Shown here: in pieces, positions 32,570 through 40,944 of the stretch
Numbering within the stretch: the stretch's first letter is position 1
Layout of the letters: each line of letters starts with the position of its first letter
Source: Euryarchaeota archaeon Ods01
GTDB taxonomy: Archaea; Halobacteriota; Halobacteria; Halobacteriales; Halorutilaceae
DNA: 43,530 bases
Reading direction: 5' to 3'
NCBI GenBank assembly: GCA_028751095.1
Contig: JAQZCZ010000006.1
Coordinates: 1 to 43,530, forward strand
The notes under the pieces: generated by a model
The model's database searches: none
Seen by the model: only the letters and a program-made list of their open reading frames with translations
What the model was told of the DNA's origin: nothing
Position numbers and translations under genes: made by a program

Positions 32570-34537
32570 ATGTCATCAGACTGGCGTGACGCTGAGAAGG
32601 AGTACGAGGACGAGGTAACGGGGTGGAATACGGTTCCCGAGGCGATAGACGAGGCGGCGGAACGTCGTCCCGACGCCGAGGCGAGCATGTACAAGGGCGG
32701 TGTATACGACAGAACCTTGACCCCCGAGGCTCTGGACGAAGCGCCGGATGACGGGTTTGCGTCGCTGACCTACGGGGAGTTCCAGAGCCTGTACCGTCGT
32801 TTAACGGCGGGTTTCGACGAACTGGGCGTCGAAAAAGGCGACCGTGTCGGTATCTTCTCGAACACACGTGTCGAATGGGCACTCTCCGACTTCGCGCTCC
32901 TGTCGCGCGGCGCTACCGTCACCACCGTCTACTCCTCGTCGTCGCCTCGGCAGACGCGCTATCTGCTCGACGACCCCGACGCCTCGGGTGTAGTCGTCGA
33001 AAACGAGGAGCTTCTGGAACGCGTCCTTGAGGTCGAGGACGAACTGTCGCTTGAGTTCATCGTCACCATGGACGAAGTCGACGACGGTTACCTCGAACGC
33101 GACGACGTTCACACGCTCGCGGATGTCTACTCCTTCGGCGAGGAATCCTACGACGATAGTAGTTTCGACGGCTGGCTAAGCTCTATCGATATCGACGACC
33201 TCGCCACCCTCATCTATACCTCCGGTACCACCGGTCAGCCTAAGGGCGTCCGTCTGGAGCATCGGAACTTCAGGTCGTCGATAAACCAAGCACGGAAACG
33301 TTTCGGACCTCGTCCCGACAAGGACGACGACCTGCCGACAATAGACGAAAACGACCGTGTCGTCTCTTTCCTGCCTCTCGCACACGCTTTCGAGAGGTTC
33401 TCGTCTTTCCTGATGTACGCGAGCGGAGCGACGGTCGCCTACGCCGAGAGTCCAGACACTCTCAAGGAAGACTTCAGCGCGGTGAGTCCGACTACGGGGA
33501 CAAGCGTGCCGCGGGTCTACGAGAAGGTATACGACGCGATACGGGAAGAAGCGAGCAGTTCGCCGGTGAAGAAGAAGATATTCGACTGGGCGACCAAAGT
33601 CGGCGCGGAGTACCACAAGGCGGAGTCGGCGGGCTTCGTTCTGGAGACGAAACACAGCCTCGCCGACAAGCTCGTCTTCTCAAACGTCCGCGAAGCGCTC
33701 GGCGGCGAGCTTGAGTTCATGATAAGCGGCGGCGGTAGCCTGTCCGCCGACCTGTGTGCGCTCTACCACGGAATGGGGATGCCGATACTCGAAGGATACG
33801 GTCTGACGGAGACAGCGCCCATCGTCTCAGCCAACCCGCCAGAGAACCCTAAGATAGGTACTATCGGTCCGCCCGTTCCCGATATCGAGGTAAAGCTCGA
33901 CGAGGACGCCGCGCCGCCCGAGGTCCGTAACGGCGACGTGGGCGAACTCCTCGTCCGTGGACCCAACGTCACCGAGGGCTACTGGGAGAAGCCGGAAGAG
34001 ACGGAGGCGGCGTTTACCGAAGCCGACGATGGAGGCGACCCGTGGTTCCGGACAGGCGACGTTGTCCGTATCGACGACGACGGCTATCTGAAGTTCGTCG
34101 ACCGAGTCAAGGAGCTAATCGTCCTCTCGACGGGAAAGAACGTTCCGCCCCAGCCAATCGAGGACTCGTTCTCAACCTCCGCACTCGTCGAACAGTGCAT
34201 GGTAATGGGAAACGACGAGAAGTTTATCTCGGCATTAATCGTGCCCAACTTCGAAGGCGTCCGTAAACGCGCCGAGAAGGAAGGCATGGACCTGCCGGAA
34301 GACGACGAGGCTCTCGTCGACGACGACAGGGTGCGTGGATGGATAGAGGAAGAGGTCGAAGAGGTCAACCGGAACTTCGAGAAGTACGAGACTATCAAGA
34401 AGTTCGAGTTGGTCGCCGAGGAGTGGACCGACGAGAACGACATGCTGACGCCGAGCCTCAAGAAGAAACGTCGTAACATACTCGACGAACACGCCGACAA
34501 GGTAGAGAAGATATACGCCGAAGCCGAGGAGGAGTAG
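32570..34537 (+). CDS. Long-chain acyl-CoA synthetase (AMP-forming)
   Basis: This 655-residue ANL-family ligase activates a carboxylic acid with ATP and CoA. It has the P-loop TLIYTSGTTGQPKGVRLEH, motif YGLTETAPI, WFRTGDVVRIDDDGYLKFVDRVKELIVLSTGKNVPP, and the C-terminal adenylation Lys region near KKKRRNILDEH. Length and insertions match long-chain fatty acid ligases. Only CTTTTTC in a T-rich stretch at 32540-32546 is near the leaderless promoter position. It probably supplies acyl-CoA to the surrounding dehydrogenase, racemase and thiolase. Chain type (straight or isoprenoid) is not shown. Confidence 0.93.
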   Translation: MSSDWRDAEKEYEDEVTGWNTVPEAIDEAAERRPDAEASMYKGGVYDRTLTPEALDEAPDDGFASLTYGEFQSLYRRLTAGFDELGVEKGDRVGIFSNTRVEWALSDFALLSRGATVTTVYSSSSPRQTRYLLDDPDASGVVVENEELLERVLEVEDELSLEFIVTMDEVDDGYLERDDVHTLADVYSFGEESYDDSSFDGWLSSIDIDDLATLIYTSGTTGQPKGVRLEHRNFRSSINQARKRFGPRPDKDDDLPTIDENDRVVSFLPLAHAFERFSSFLMYASGATVAYAESPDTLKEDFSAVSPTTGTSVPRVYEKVYDAIREEASSSPVKKKIFDWATKVGAEYHKAESAGFVLETKHSLADKLVFSNVREALGGELEFMISGGGSLSADLCALYHGMGMPILEGYGLTETAPIVSANPPENPKIGTIGPPVPDIEVKLDEDAAPPEVRNGDVGELLVRGPNVTEGYWEKPEETEAAFTEADDGGDPWFRTGDVVRIDDDGYLKFVDRVKELIVLSTGKNVPPQPIEDSFSTSALVEQCMVMGNDEKFISALIVPNFEGVRKRAEKEGMDLPEDDEALVDDDRVRGWIEEEVEEVNRNFEKYETIKKFELVAEEWTDENDMLTPSLKKKRRNILDEHADKVEKIYAEAEEE

Positions 34538-34780
34538 TCAGCCGGATTCGGTGTCTGAGACCGCTTTCGACGCCTGTCTGACCGCCGACACCACCAAGTA
34601 GAGGAAAGCCCCGACGAACAGAGCCGTAGGGAGAATTACGTATCCGAACTCGCCCACAACACCGAGAGCGGCGTAGTCGTCCGACCAGACGTGGCTCTCG
34701 GAGCCGCGGACCAACGCCGTCAGAGGGAGTAGCAGTAGGGCTACGCCTCGGTTGATACTGCGCCGTAGTTCGTCCGTCAT
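34538..34780 (-). CDS. Small two-helix membrane protein
   Basis: This 80-residue protein has two hydrophobic stretches, about residues 12-24 (VALLLLPLTALV) and 42-67 (VGEFGYVILPTALFVGAFLYLVVSAV), joined by a polar loop (RGSESHVWSDDYAAL). No family is recognised. Its stop abuts the stop of the convergent acyl-CoA synthetase. It lies 25 bases downstream of the ThiN-type regulator on the same strand and may share its message. Confidence 0.6.
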   Translation of the reverse strand: MTDELRRSINRGVALLLLPLTALVRGSESHVWSDDYAALGVVGEFGYVILPTALFVGAFLYLVVSAVRQASKAVSDTESG

Positions 34781-34805
34781 ACCCCTGTCACAGGAACGCC
34801 GTCGA

Positions 34806-35714
34806 CTAATATTCGTCGGTCAGAAGCTTTTCGACCATCCTGACCGCAGAGGGGGCGTCCTCAGCGATAACGTACGCGACGGGTTCGACACCGAATCCGC
34901 CGCGGTGGTAGGCTACGTCGGGAACCCCGTCAGCGAACGCCTCGGCAAGTGCGTCGCGGCGCTCGTCGCGGTCAGGGTCAAACTCAACGGCGCGCATGCC
35001 GGCATCTTCGGCGGCGGAGAGTAGTTCGTCAGAGGTAGCGAGGTTGAGCGCCCCGCGTTTCGACGGTTCGGTACGGGCGGCGGCAAGAACGACCGCTGAG
35101 ACGTTCTTCGACGCGCCGAACTCGGGGTTCGCGGGGACGTGTACGCGTCCGTTCATCGCGTAGAGGCGTCCTGGAACGGCGGCAACGTCGGCTGTGGATT
35201 CGGCGTCCGAGAGAGCCTGCGCGACGTTCGTTCCGACGTTGGGGACATGCGAGGCGACGTTGGGAACGTTCTTGAAACGCCTGACAGCACGACGTACGTC
35301 GTGAAGGGTCTCGTTCTCCTCCAAGAGACGGGAGTCGCCGCCCGCTACACAGAGGTCACAGCCGGTGCCTCGGAGCGCCGGTGCCTCCCGTTCGTGGACC
35401 TCGCAGATAGGTCCGCGGTCTTCGAGAGCGCGGACGAGTCCGATAACCTCGGAAAGAGCCTCGTACTCGTTGAGGCTGTCGTCGTCGAACCCTTCGGCGA
35501 CGCGTTCGGCTGTATCACGGACGCGGCTGTCACGCGCTATAACCTCCTCAACCTCAACCTCACCCGCGACGTACTTGCTGACGGCAGGCTGGGATATACT
35601 CATCCGTTCGGCTATCTCCTGTTGGGTAAAGCCGCGTTCGTCGAGTTCGGAGGCGAGTAAGGCACGGAAGGTCGGAAGAAAGGAGTCCACGACTATCTCG
35701 CTGGGTAGCTTCAT
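34806..35714 (-). CDS. HTH regulator with C-terminal ThiN (thiamine-phosphate synthase-like) domain
   Basis: This 302-residue protein starts at the ATG at 35714 (MKLPSEIVVDSFLPTFR), as in haloarchaeal relatives; the ORF track begins 28 codons earlier. Residues 20-60 are a helix-turn-helix (ELDERGFTQQEIAERMSISQPAVSKY). A middle segment has a Cys pair GCDLC and a further CEVH, possibly metal-binding. The C-terminal 170 residues (AVRRFKNVPNVASHVPNVGTNVAQALSDAE) match the ThiN domain. In other archaea such fusions repress thiamine genes by sensing thiamine phosphate. No thiamine gene lies here. TATA-like TTTATTAT lies 22-29 bases upstream. Confidence 0.87.
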   Translation of the reverse strand: MKLPSEIVVDSFLPTFRALLASELDERGFTQQEIAERMSISQPAVSKYVAGEVEVEEVIARDSRVRDTAERVAEGFDDDSLNEYEALSEVIGLVRALEDRGPICEVHEREAPALRGTGCDLCVAGGDSRLLEENETLHDVRRAVRRFKNVPNVASHVPNVGTNVAQALSDAESTADVAAVPGRLYAMNGRVHVPANPEFGASKNVSAVVLAAARTEPSKRGALNLATSDELLSAAEDAGMRAVEFDPDRDERRDALAEAFADGVPDVAYHRGGFGVEPVAYVIAEDAPSAVRMVEKLLTDEY

Positions 35715-35735
35715 AGAGGACGTAGAGGACCGGCG

Positions 35736-35743
35736 ATAATAAA
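35736..35743 (-). promoter_or_regulatory. TATA-like box of the ThiN-type regulator
   Basis: The minus strand reads TTTATTAT, 22-29 bases before the ATG at 35714. The 82-base gap also serves the divergent thiolase, for which CTACATACC at 35766-35774 is a weaker candidate. Confidence 0.5.
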
Positions 35744-35796
35744 CGTCCCCGACATACCGGCGCAAGCTACATACCGAAGCGGCGACAAGTTCGGGC

Positions 35797-36987
35797 ATGG
35801 CTGAGAACGACGCTTATATCGTAGACGCTGTACGGACGCCGTTCGGGAAGGAAGACGGGGTCTTCAAAGACACCCATCCGCAGGACCTCGGGGCGGAGCC
35901 TCTGAAGGCTCTGGAGGACCGCGTCGGATTCGACCCTGCGGACGACATCGAGGATATCCATTACGGCTGTGTGACTCCGAAGGGAGAGCAGGGCTACAAC
36001 ATCGCTCGTCTCCTGCCGCTCGTCGCCGGATGGGATGTCGACGTACCCGGTGTCCAGCTGAACAGGCAGTGCGGCTCGGGACAGCAGGCGGTCAACTTCG
36101 CGGCGGCGAACGTCAAGAGCGGTATGCACGACTGCGTAATCGCGGGGGGCGTCGAGCATATGACGCGCGAACCGATGGGAAGTGACGGCGACTTCGGCTC
36201 CTTCAGCGAGACGTACAGCGACCGTTTCAAGATAGTCCCTCAGGGAGAGAGTGCCGAGCTTATCGCGGACGAATGGGGGATATCACGTGACGACGTAGAC
36301 GACCTCGCTTTCGACTCGCAGATGCGTATGAAGGAGGCGGTGGAGGACGGAAGATACGAGAGTCAGCTTGTTCCGGTAGAGACGGAGGTTGAGCGCGAGG
36401 ACGACGACGGCGAGACGACGGTGGAGGAAATCGTCGTCGAAGAGGACGAGCATCCGCGCCCCAACACGACGCGGGACAAGTTTGAGAAGCTACCGACCGT
36501 CTTCCGTGGTCCAGGGGACGGCGTCATCACGCCCGGGAACTCATCGGGTATCGTCGATGGCTCGTCAGCGATGGTCGTTGCCTCGGGCGAGAAGGTCGAG
36601 GAAGAAGGCTGGGAGCCGAAGGCACGTATCGTGGACGTGGCGCTCGCGGGCGTCGACCCCGTTATGATGCTGACGGGTCCGATTCCTGCTACCGAGAAGG
36701 TTCTGGACAAGACGGATATGACGGTCGACGACATCGACCTGTTCGAATGTAACGAGGCTTTCTCTTCGGTCGTACACGCGTGGCTAGAGGAGACGGGCGC
36801 GCCGTGGGACAGGACGAACGTGAACGGCGGGGCTATCGCGCACGGACATCCGCTCGGTGCTACGGGTAGCGCGCTCATCACGAAGCTGGTCCACGAACTC
36901 GAACGTACAGGAGGACGGTACGGTCTCTCGACGATGTGTATAGGATTCGGTCAGGGAATAGCGACGATAGTCGAACGCGTCGAGTAG
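35797..36987 (+). CDS. Thiolase (acetyl-CoA C-acyltransferase)
   Basis: This 396-residue thiolase has all catalytic groups: the nucleophilic Cys in NRQCGSGQQAVN (near residue 91), His in GGAIAHGHPLGATG, and the second Cys in TMCIGFGQG at the C-terminus. It can cleave 3-oxoacyl-CoA in beta-oxidation or condense acetyl-CoA. MGSDGDFGSFSETYSDRF and the acidic insertion EREDDDGETTVEEIVVEEDE are halophilic. With a ligase, acyl-CoA dehydrogenase and SDR nearby, the degradative role is more likely. An enoyl-CoA hydratase is not in the window. Confidence 0.93.
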   Translation: MAENDAYIVDAVRTPFGKEDGVFKDTHPQDLGAEPLKALEDRVGFDPADDIEDIHYGCVTPKGEQGYNIARLLPLVAGWDVDVPGVQLNRQCGSGQQAVNFAAANVKSGMHDCVIAGGVEHMTREPMGSDGDFGSFSETYSDRFKIVPQGESAELIADEWGISRDDVDDLAFDSQMRMKEAVEDGRYESQLVPVETEVEREDDDGETTVEEIVVEEDEHPRPNTTRDKFEKLPTVFRGPGDGVITPGNSSGIVDGSSAMVVASGEKVEEEGWEPKARIVDVALAGVDPVMMLTGPIPATEKVLDKTDMTVDDIDLFECNEAFSSVVHAWLEETGAPWDRTNVNGGAIAHGHPLGATGSALITKLVHELERTGGRYGLSTMCIGFGQGIATIVERVE

Positions 36988-36989
36988 AG

Positions 36990-37970
36990 CTAGTCGAAAC
37001 GCGGCTCGGAGACTGCGATTAGCACGAGCGCCGGAATCCCGAGCGGCGATACGAAGACGGTGGCAACGACGGCGGCGAAGACGGCGCTGTACCATCTTTT
37101 CGCGTGGTAGCTCCACCATCCGCCGGCAAGGACAACGAGAGAGAGAAGTACGACACCCACGCTAGACGCGAGAAGGGCGGCGTCGGCTACGGGCGCGGCG
37201 AGTCTGACCCCAGGGGACGCCGTAACTGCGGCGACGACGACGCCCGCGACGAGACCGAGGAGTCCGGCAAAGCCGAGTAGTGCGCCCGCGGCTTTCGCAG
37301 GACGGTCGGAGCCGGTGTCTTCGTCGGACGCCTCTGCCGTGCGGAGTTCGAGGTCACGCTCACGTCTTTCGATTTCTTCTTCCTTCTGTCCGAGTTCGTC
37401 GCGGAGGCGTTCGAGACGCGCCTCTTTACGGCGTAGCTCTGTTTCAAGCTCTTCAAGCTTTCCGCGCCTGCCTCGTTCCCCGGTTGGCTCCCTCACGGTA
37501 CGGTCGGGTCGGCTTCGGGAACGGTCCTCGTCGACGGTTTCGGATGTACGGGTATCGGACCGCGTCGGCTGGTCGTCTTCCGATATGCCGGTCGTGTCAG
37601 AACCCGTTTCGTCCCGTGTCCCGGATAGGTCGGAGCCGGTGCCGGAATCCGCGCCCGTTACGTCGCGCGTCTCCGTGTCGTCTTCCCGCGTAGGTTTGTC
37701 TTCGTCGTCCTCCTCGTCTCCCGTGCGGGTCCCGACTTCCGAGACAGGCTCGGGGAAGTCGTCGGTAGACCCGTCATCATCCTCCGGTGAGTCATCCGTT
37801 TCGTAGGAGTCTCCGGCGTCAGGGGTCCCCGCCGACCCCGTTTCTTCGTCGCCTCGGCTCTCCGTTTCGTCGTCCTCCCACGAAAGCCCGTCGTCCCCGT
37901 CGTCTTCGTCGTCGTCGGTATCAGGGAGCCACGGGTCATCGTCCTCGTCAGGTTGGTCTTTGCGTCCCAT
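36990..37970 (-). CDS. Acidic membrane protein with coiled coil and C-terminal helices
   Basis: This 326-residue protein has a disordered Asp/Glu/Ser/Thr-rich N-terminal half (to about residue 165), then a coiled coil (KLEELETELRRKEARLERLRDELGQKEEEIERRE), and three or four hydrophobic helices at the C-terminus (AAGALLGFAGLLGLVAGVVVAAV, ALLASSVGVVLLSLVVLAGGWW, FAAVVATVFVSPLGIPALVLIAV). No family is recognised. The layout suggests a membrane anchor with a long flexible cytoplasmic arm. Its stop lies two bases from the convergent thiolase stop. Confidence 0.7.
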   Translation of the reverse strand: MGRKDQPDEDDDPWLPDTDDDEDDGDDGLSWEDDETESRGDEETGSAGTPDAGDSYETDDSPEDDDGSTDDFPEPVSEVGTRTGDEEDDEDKPTREDDTETRDVTGADSGTGSDLSGTRDETGSDTTGISEDDQPTRSDTRTSETVDEDRSRSRPDRTVREPTGERGRRGKLEELETELRRKEARLERLRDELGQKEEEIERRERDLELRTAEASDEDTGSDRPAKAAGALLGFAGLLGLVAGVVVAAVTASPGVRLAAPVADAALLASSVGVVLLSLVVLAGGWWSYHAKRWYSAVFAAVVATVFVSPLGIPALVLIAVSEPRFD

Positions 37971-38057
37971 CTTTGGAGTCTAACGGACAGGGGGACGGAA
38001 TACTTTTTGGTGGTCAGGCGTCGCAGATACGTCCGAAAATAGCCTCAACGACAGGTC

Positions 38058-38513
38058 TCAGGTAGTCGTCATTTCGCCCGTCTTTACCACCATCACCCTT
38101 GTATCAACCGACCTCATTACGGTTTCGGTGACGCTCCCCAGAATATCCGAGTACCTTTCCGGCTTCTTTTTCGTAGCCATAACTACGAGGTCAGGGGTCT
38201 CCGACTCGGCATACTCGACTATCTCCTCCTCCGGACGCCCTTGCCTGATGACAACCTCAGTCTCTACACCCTTTTCGGCACAGTTCTGTTCGACTTCGGA
38301 AGCCGCTTCCTCGCCCTTCTCAGCAAGAGTCTCCTCGACCCGTTCAGGGTCCGCTGAAGGGTCAGCCGAGAGGAGAGCATCAACGGCGGACTCGTTAACC
38401 ACATGCAGAACGTGTACCCTAGCGTCGTGGAGGGAGGCTATCTGAGAAACGTCCTCCACGGCTTTCTCGTCCGTCTTCGTTGCGTCGGTCGGGAAAAGTA
38501 TCTCGTCGTACAT
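38058..38513 (-). CDS. Universal stress protein (UspA family)
   Basis: This 151-residue protein starts at the ATG at 38513 (MYDEILFPTDATKTDEKAVE), the standard haloarchaeal UspA N-terminus. The Usp fold is shown by VHVLHVVNESAVDAL and the C-terminal DILGSVTETVMRSVDTRVMVVK. The usual Gly-x2-Gly start of the ATP loop is replaced by ATKKKPERY, although the later GS-V is kept, so nucleotide binding may be weak or absent. A TATA-like TTATTAAG lies about 27-34 bases upstream on the minus strand. Confidence 0.87.
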   Translation of the reverse strand: MYDEILFPTDATKTDEKAVEDVSQIASLHDARVHVLHVVNESAVDALLSADPSADPERVEETLAEKGEEAASEVEQNCAEKGVETEVVIRQGRPEEEIVEYAESETPDLVVMATKKKPERYSDILGSVTETVMRSVDTRVMVVKTGEMTTT

Positions 38514-38556
38514 CCTGAGGGATATAGCCAAGGAATCTTAATAAGACCAGTGGGGT

Positions 38557-40176
38557 TCAGGCGTCGCGGAGACGTTCTACGACGAAGTCGCGGTCAAGGG
38601 CACCGAGGAGTGGTCCAAGCTTGGGACCCGAGTCCTGTCCGAGGAAGAGGCGGTAGCCGTCGGAGAAGAAGTCGCCGACACCGAGGTCATGGTCGCGGGC
38701 GGTCTCGAAGACGGCGTTCTGTATCTCGTCGGGCGACGCGCCGCTCTCGACCACATCGGCGAGGTCCTCGAAGGCGGCGAGGGTATCGTCGGCAAACTCT
38801 ACGTCGGGCGTCTCGTCAAGGACGCGGACGGCGTACTGGTTGTCGTGGTCGAGCGCCCAGTTACGGGCGAGTTCGACGCGGCGTAACGCGTCTTGCTTCT
38901 GGGGTTCGGTGGCGTCCTCGGGGAGATGTCCCGAACGCCGGAGGGTGTCGAGACGTGCCTCGTCGGAAGAGGCGACGCCTACCATCGCGGCGAATGTGTA
39001 CGGCGGACGTATGGGTTCGTGGTCGGCGGTAACGAGGTCTTCGTAGACGCGTTCGGCATACAGGCGCTCGGTCTCGTCGGCGGGTTCCTCGCGTCCGTAG
39101 TGTGCGTCCTCAACACGGTCGAAGTCGTTGACGAGATGCTGTACCTCGGCGAGCGATAGGTCGCGCTGTTTCTTGGGGTCGAGAGCGAAGAAGTACCGTA
39201 GTACGGGCGGTTCGACGTATTCGAGAACGTCGGAGACCGTGTAGACGTTGCCCTCGCTCGCGGACATCTTATCGCCGTCAACGAGGAAGAACTCGTAGAC
39301 GAGGGGTTCGGGCGGTTCGGTTCCGTAGACCTCCTCGGCTATCTCGACGCCGCTTTCCCACGAGCCTTCGGCGTGGTCCTTTCCGAAGGGTTCGAAGCCA
39401 ACGTTAAGCGTCGCCCACTGAGCGGGCCACTCGAAACGCCACGGTAGCTTTCCTTCGCGGAACGTCGCAGTGCCACGGTGTCCGCATCCTTCTACCGTCT
39501 CGCCGCCAAGGTCGGCGGAGTCGCAGACGTAGTCAACCGTCTCATCGTCAAGGTTTACATCGGTGACCGTCGGGGTTATACGTCCGCATTCCTCGCAGAC
39601 AGGCATGAACGGGACGTAGTCCTCGTCCGCGGTCCTTTGGTGGCGTGCGATAACCTCGCGTGAGGTTTCGAGGTTCGATAGGGCGGCGTAGACGGCGTCG
39701 TCGAACTCTCCGCCGCAGTACATCTCGTCGTTCGAGACGAAGTCGACGGGAACGTCGAGACGTTCGGCGTCGTCACGTAGGAAGGATGCGAAATGGTCCG
39801 CCCATGAACCGTCGCCGAACGGCGAGGGGACATCGACGTACGGCTTGCCGAGATGGTCGCGTAGTTCGTCGCGCTCTTCGTCACCGAGTTCGACGAGTTC
39901 CCCCTCGGGAGACAGGACGGTTTGGGGGACGCGCCGGAGTGGGTCACGGTCGTCGCTCGTGAAGACCTGTCGCGCGCCGTCGATGTCGTCACGTCTTTCG
40001 AGCGCGCGGACGACGAACGCGCCACGCAGTACCTCGTTGAAGTTGCCTATATGCGGGACCCCCGACGGCGAGACGCCGCCCTTGACGACGGGCGGACGGT
40101 CGTTTTCGGCGACGCGGCGCGCCGCTTCGTCCGCCCAGAACTCGGTGGTAACGTCGGGTGTATCCTCAGAAGTCAT
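38557..40176 (-). CDS. lysS: Lysyl-tRNA synthetase, class I
   Basis: This protein of about 539 residues charges tRNA-Lys. It is the archaeal class I type, unlike the class II enzyme of most bacteria and eukaryotes. The HIGH-type motif is SGVPHIGNFNEV near residue 45 and the KMSKS-type motif is GDKMSASEGN near 290. Cys pairs CEECGR and later CDSADLGGETVEGCGH form a zinc site. The start is taken at the ATG at 40176; a GTG three codons earlier is possible. It overlaps the end of pyrH by 11 bases, so the two are translated from one message. Confidence 0.95.
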   Translation of the reverse strand: MTSEDTPDVTTEFWADEAARRVAENDRPPVVKGGVSPSGVPHIGNFNEVLRGAFVVRALERRDDIDGARQVFTSDDRDPLRRVPQTVLSPEGELVELGDEERDELRDHLGKPYVDVPSPFGDGSWADHFASFLRDDAERLDVPVDFVSNDEMYCGGEFDDAVYAALSNLETSREVIARHQRTADEDYVPFMPVCEECGRITPTVTDVNLDDETVDYVCDSADLGGETVEGCGHRGTATFREGKLPWRFEWPAQWATLNVGFEPFGKDHAEGSWESGVEIAEEVYGTEPPEPLVYEFFLVDGDKMSASEGNVYTVSDVLEYVEPPVLRYFFALDPKKQRDLSLAEVQHLVNDFDRVEDAHYGREEPADETERLYAERVYEDLVTADHEPIRPPYTFAAMVGVASSDEARLDTLRRSGHLPEDATEPQKQDALRRVELARNWALDHDNQYAVRVLDETPDVEFADDTLAAFEDLADVVESGASPDEIQNAVFETARDHDLGVGDFFSDGYRLFLGQDSGPKLGPLLGALDRDFVVERLRDA

Positions 40177-40882
40177 CGAGGGCACCCTGTTCCTCGTCGG
40201 TTTCTTCGGGGAGTATCTCAGTACCGTCGTGGACTCCGTCGAGTACGGCGCGTTCTATGTCGGTCGGGTCGGAGCCGTCGAGGACTATCGTATGCATTCC
40301 GCTTCTCTCGATTATCTTCGCCGCGAGTGCGTCAACGACCGAGTTCGTACCTGCGTCCATCTGTGTCTTCATCACTATCTCGATGAGTTCCTCGGGGGTA
40401 AGGCGTTCGAGCTTCTGAGCGTCGTCGTCCGTCGACGGGTCGGCGGTGTAGACGCCGTCGACGCTCGTGGCGTAGACGAGGAGGTCGGCGTCAGTGTACT
40501 CGGAGAAGACGGCGGCGACGGCGTCGGTCGTCTGCCCGGGTGCGGTTCCGCCCATGACGGGAACCTTTTCGTCGGCGAGCGCATCCTCGGCTTCGCGGTA
40601 CGACGTAGGGGGTTCGGGGTACGCCGTTCCTTCGAGAGCCGCGATAAGGAGACGGGCGTTGATACGTGTCACGTCCATCCCGAGGTAGTCACACATAGCG
40701 TCGTTGGAGCCGAGTTCGCGTGCGACGCCGATGTAGTCACGCGCCGTCTTCCCGCCGCCGACGACGAGAGTCACCGAATGTTCTTCGGCGATTTTCTCGA
40801 CGACGCGCGCGAACTCCGAGACGCGTTCGGCGGATATTTCGGGTACAAGAACCGAACCGCCGACTGAGATTACGATATCCAT
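40166..40882 (-). CDS. pyrH: UMP kinase, archaeal type
   Basis: This 238-residue amino-acid-kinase-fold enzyme phosphorylates UMP to UDP. It has the N-terminal ISVGGSVLVPEIS, LVVGGGKTARDYIGVARELG, and DLLVYATSVDGVYTADPSTDDDAQKLE, all typical of archaeal PyrH. It ends with an acidic tail. A TATA-like CGTTAAGTC lies about 23-31 bases before the ATG on the minus strand, so it is probably leaderless and starts a pyrH-lysS operon. It lies 62 bases downstream of oapC. Confidence 0.95.
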   Translation of the reverse strand: MDIVISVGGSVLVPEISAERVSEFARVVEKIAEEHSVTLVVGGGKTARDYIGVARELGSNDAMCDYLGMDVTRINARLLIAALEGTAYPEPPTSYREAEDALADEKVPVMGGTAPGQTTDAVAAVFSEYTDADLLVYATSVDGVYTADPSTDDDAQKLERLTPEELIEIVMKTQMDAGTNSVVDALAAKIIERSGMHTIVLDGSDPTDIERAVLDGVHDGTEILPEETDEEQGALDDF

Positions 40883-40944
40883 TTGTCCCGACTTCGGGTG
40901 TTCGGGACTTAACGGTTTTGAGAAACGGAAAGGTGAGATAGAAG

